Shown here one piece after another: positions 61,454 through 64,000 of a DNA stretch of 64,000 nucleotides. The stretch comes from Coriolopsis trogii (Eukaryota; Basidiomycota; Agaricomycetes; Polyporales; Polyporaceae): NCBI GenBank assembly GCA_020543525.1, contig JAHYIO010000042.1, positions 310,001 to 374,000 on the forward strand. The letters are read 5' to 3'. A program made the translations under genes and the position numbers. Below the pieces are notes generated by a model. That model saw nothing but the letters and a program-made list of their open reading frames with translations, did not search any database and was not told the origin of the DNA. Each line of letters begins with the position of its first letter. Within the stretch, counting starts at the first letter, position 1.

Positions 61454-64000
61454 CCTCAACCGCGGAGACAGACGCAACCCTGCCGACATCCGCACCATGT
61501 CCATGATAACGTCGAGTACAATGCCTATCCGCAACGTGTCTCGCACCCTCCGAGTGATTCTAGCCTGGCAAGACTATCATCCAATCGCCAGCGAGCGACA
61601 CGCGGGACAAACGTGCAGACAGCGATCCCAGATCCGAAGTCCAGACGCTACTCATCGCGCAAACATATCGACCAGTCCAATGAGAGCTTCCCGGGGTGCT
61701 TCCCTCTCCCGGATCAGTCAGATCAATGTGCGGGCCTATCGTTCCCCGGCGTACTAGACCGATCCGTGAGGTGGGCGGCCCCACCTTCCGCGAGTCTGCT
61801 ATCCTTCACGCTTCGAATTTCGTCCCCTTGCGCATCAAGGCCCTCTTTCGTGCCCCGGGACGAGAACACCAAGGGAGCCCGTCGGTCTTCTAGCTCTTAT
61901 CGCGCAAACTCACTCCGTCTACTGCCTCCTGACCTTCCCTAGGGCGGACTGTATCTCTGCGATCCGCGTTCGGGCACTAGCGTGCCCCTTCGGGCCTGGC
62001 AGAGTTTCGCGGACGAGTGTACCCACGGTTTCGCATCGTGCCGGCCATGTCGGGACGTGCTCCGGGATTCTCGGAATCAATGTCGGCTCGCCTTCGGGGA
62101 GTCGCATCCGAGTCGCCAGTTCGAAGTGCACACCCTATGGCCCATCGCCCACGCACAGTCTAAGAGCGATCTACGGTTGCTCGACCAACTTAGACTGAGC
62201 AGAGACTTTGACGCACCCCCGGGTTGGGCTCGCGTAAGGAAGACAACCCTTGATCCACGCCTCTTTGCCCTTGCCCCATTCATCACCGATAAAGGACTGA
62301 CGGTCGCAATCCCATCCATTGCCCGAGGGAGACAGTGAGACGTTTTCCGCGGTAGGCGCGCTCGGATGCAGCTCCGAGGAGACCTGCGATCACCGTTTCT
62401 GCTGTCTTGACCAGGGTTCCAGGGTGAGTGTTTACATGGCGTCTGGATGTCTTCGTGAACTCGGATGGACACGCAATCGTCCTTGGTCATTGGTCGTTCC
62501 TCGGGTTCTCCGGCATGCAGACGCTGGGCGAGGCGTCCAAGGTCAATGTTCCAACTCAGCGTTGCGTGGGGTATGTGCGATGGCAAGGGACAGAAATCCA
62601 GAAGCATCACAATGCGGTTCCACCCACTGATTGCCAATACTGGCTGCGGCAGGACGAGGTCCGACTCCAACCACCCTTCCTAGCCAAGGGGCCTCGCGAA
62701 GCAATACGGCATTATCCAAGCTGTGTGACGATGCTCTTTCGAAGACCGTACATGGCGCGCAGAAGCCTCCCCGTAGCCGAAATCCCGTAGGAAGCATCAC
62801 AACCCTGCTCGTGCGGCAACGCATTGCCTGACTCCACAATACTGCAGCTGCGCGACAAACAGCAACCTACAACCGTTCTGGGGCATTCGCATACCCTGCG
62901 ATAGGATCCGGAGGGTCCTAGAAGTCCGGTGGGGCATGCAAGAGCCCAGACCAGTCACCTATTGCCGTTCATGAAAGCCACGCCCACCCAAGTCCACGGA
63001 CCTTGAGGAGCTCGTGCACAGTCATAGTGCCAGCACGGCGTATCCTTAACGGGCACTCCATCGCTCCGCACATAACGCCGCTGGAATGGTGCTGCATGAA
63101 CCATGCACTCAGAACCTGCGGGACGAGCCAACTGCGGCATGTGCTGATCATAGGACATCGCGGCGGTAGCTAAGCCCAGGCCCGCTGCTCCGAGTCCGAA
63201 GACGCACACTGAGAGCTGCTCTAGTACTCAGTCCTGTCTGCCACTGGTTCTGAGGTCCGAAGGATCTATAGGCTCTCGGGACGGATGCGATTTCGGCGAT
63301 ACGCACGCTGTGAGTACTTCTCAAGCGCATACGCCAACTTGCGCACTCTTCCAGTCGCGTATCGAGCGATTGTGCTATCTCGGTCGTGCCCCACGACTTA
63401 TCGCGGCCGTAGAACAGGTCCCAGGGACCTGTACGGTGGATCCTCCGTGGTCCCGCGCACACTGCACACAAATGGCGTGTAGCGGAGGAAGTCATATCAC
63501 AGAGAACACGAGGCGGATCGCGGACCTCAAAGTTCGACACACCTTCCTGTTCTACAGGCCCTTTGTCGGACACGAGGCTCTGTGCCACTCGCGAATACAA
63601 CAGTTGCCGCAATACCTGATGATGGAAGGCGAGTACGTCGACCTACTCATCTGATTTGTGTCTTGTCGCGTGTATGCTCGAGCCTTCCGCTTAACACGAA
63701 TAATGGGGAACGGCTGCCATCCGGACGGACATGTCGATGAGAACACAAAGAGAACATTATGTTTTACGCTCCATTATGTGTTACAAGTCTTGAAGAACAA
63801 GAGACGTCGTATCTGCGCAACAAACCTTCTCATCCGAAGAACAAGGCACTCGTCTGTGTCTGACCATATCCATCTCGCTTCGTCTTCCTTTTCCTAGGAG
63901 CCTCGCCGTGATCATCCTCAATCGAAGAACCAAAAAGGCAAGAAGAGACTCCCGAGTACGGTGTCATCCGTACTGATCCTCCCTCGCATCAAATTGACCT
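61454..64000. other. Right edge, no gene recognised
   Basis: Frames of 100-200 codons exist on both strands (for example minus 62077-62670 and plus 62428-62790), but none shows a domain, typical basidiomycete intron structure or consistent composition. The sequence may be an old, mutated transposon or a rapidly evolving intergenic region. I could not identify terminal repeats, reverse-transcriptase or transposase motifs. Confidence 0.35.

Overview
The window reads as nuclear DNA of a filamentous basidiomycete, most likely a wood-decay agaricomycete of the polypore type. Genes are dense and split by many 48-70 bp GT-AG introns, coding sequence is GC-rich, and the family content fits (FunK1 kinases, a HET-domain protein, a fungal seven-helix membrane protein, an alcohol-acetyltransferase-like pair). 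All coding calls were made by reading exons, splice phases and motifs by eye; no database was searched. For every gene called as intact the summed exon length is a multiple of three.

Layout. 0.66-2.1 kb: ACAD10/11-like phosphotransferase (+). 2.6-4.9 kb: FunK1 kinase 1 (+). 5.5-7.2 kb: 8-amino-7-oxononanoate-synthase-like enzyme (-). 8.0-9.6 kb: seven-helix membrane protein (+). 10.9-12.4 kb: acyltransferase A (+). 12.7-14.8 kb: amidohydrolase (-). 15.7-18.2 kb: mitochondrial Hsp70 (+) with a perfect heat-shock element. 19.5-24.5 kb: eIF4G (+). 25.2-26.4 kb: FAD monooxygenase (-). 27.9-29.5 kb: acyltransferase B (+). 30.0-33.1 kb: HET-domain gene (+) with two apparent frameshifts. 33.8-36.2 kb: RER1 (-) and glycerate-kinase-like gene (+), head to head. 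36.5-38.0 kb: Hub1/UBL5 (+) and PTRHD1-like (-). 39.2-40.7 kb: 3-ketodihydrosphingosine reductase (+). 42.4-45.4 kb: FunK1 kinase 2 (+). 45.7-48.2 kb: steroid-5-alpha-reductase-like gene and omega-like GST (both -). 49.0-51.4 kb: secreted amidase (+). 52.9-58.0 kb: three cyclin-like genes, all on the minus strand. 58.5-61.5 kb: mitochondrial P-loop ATPase (+). 61.5-64 kb: no gene recognised.

Conserved housekeeping genes (Hsp70, eIF4G, RER1, Hub1, PTRHD1, KDSR) are interleaved with accessory, paralogue-rich genes. Acyltransferases A and B lie either side of the Hsp70-eIF4G block and still share a near-identical 34 bp upstream element. No complete pathway or secondary-metabolite cluster is visible. 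The closest to a metabolic neighbourhood is the divergent FAD-monooxygenase/acyltransferase B pair.

The most unusual features are very small exons (6 and 10 nt in RER1, 9 nt in the phosphotransferase, 12 nt in the membrane protein), a GC-AG intron in the amidohydrolase, the broken HET gene, a probable dispersed repeat at 19.2 and 27.05 kb, and the cyclin-like array. I did not find a clearly undescribed multigene system.
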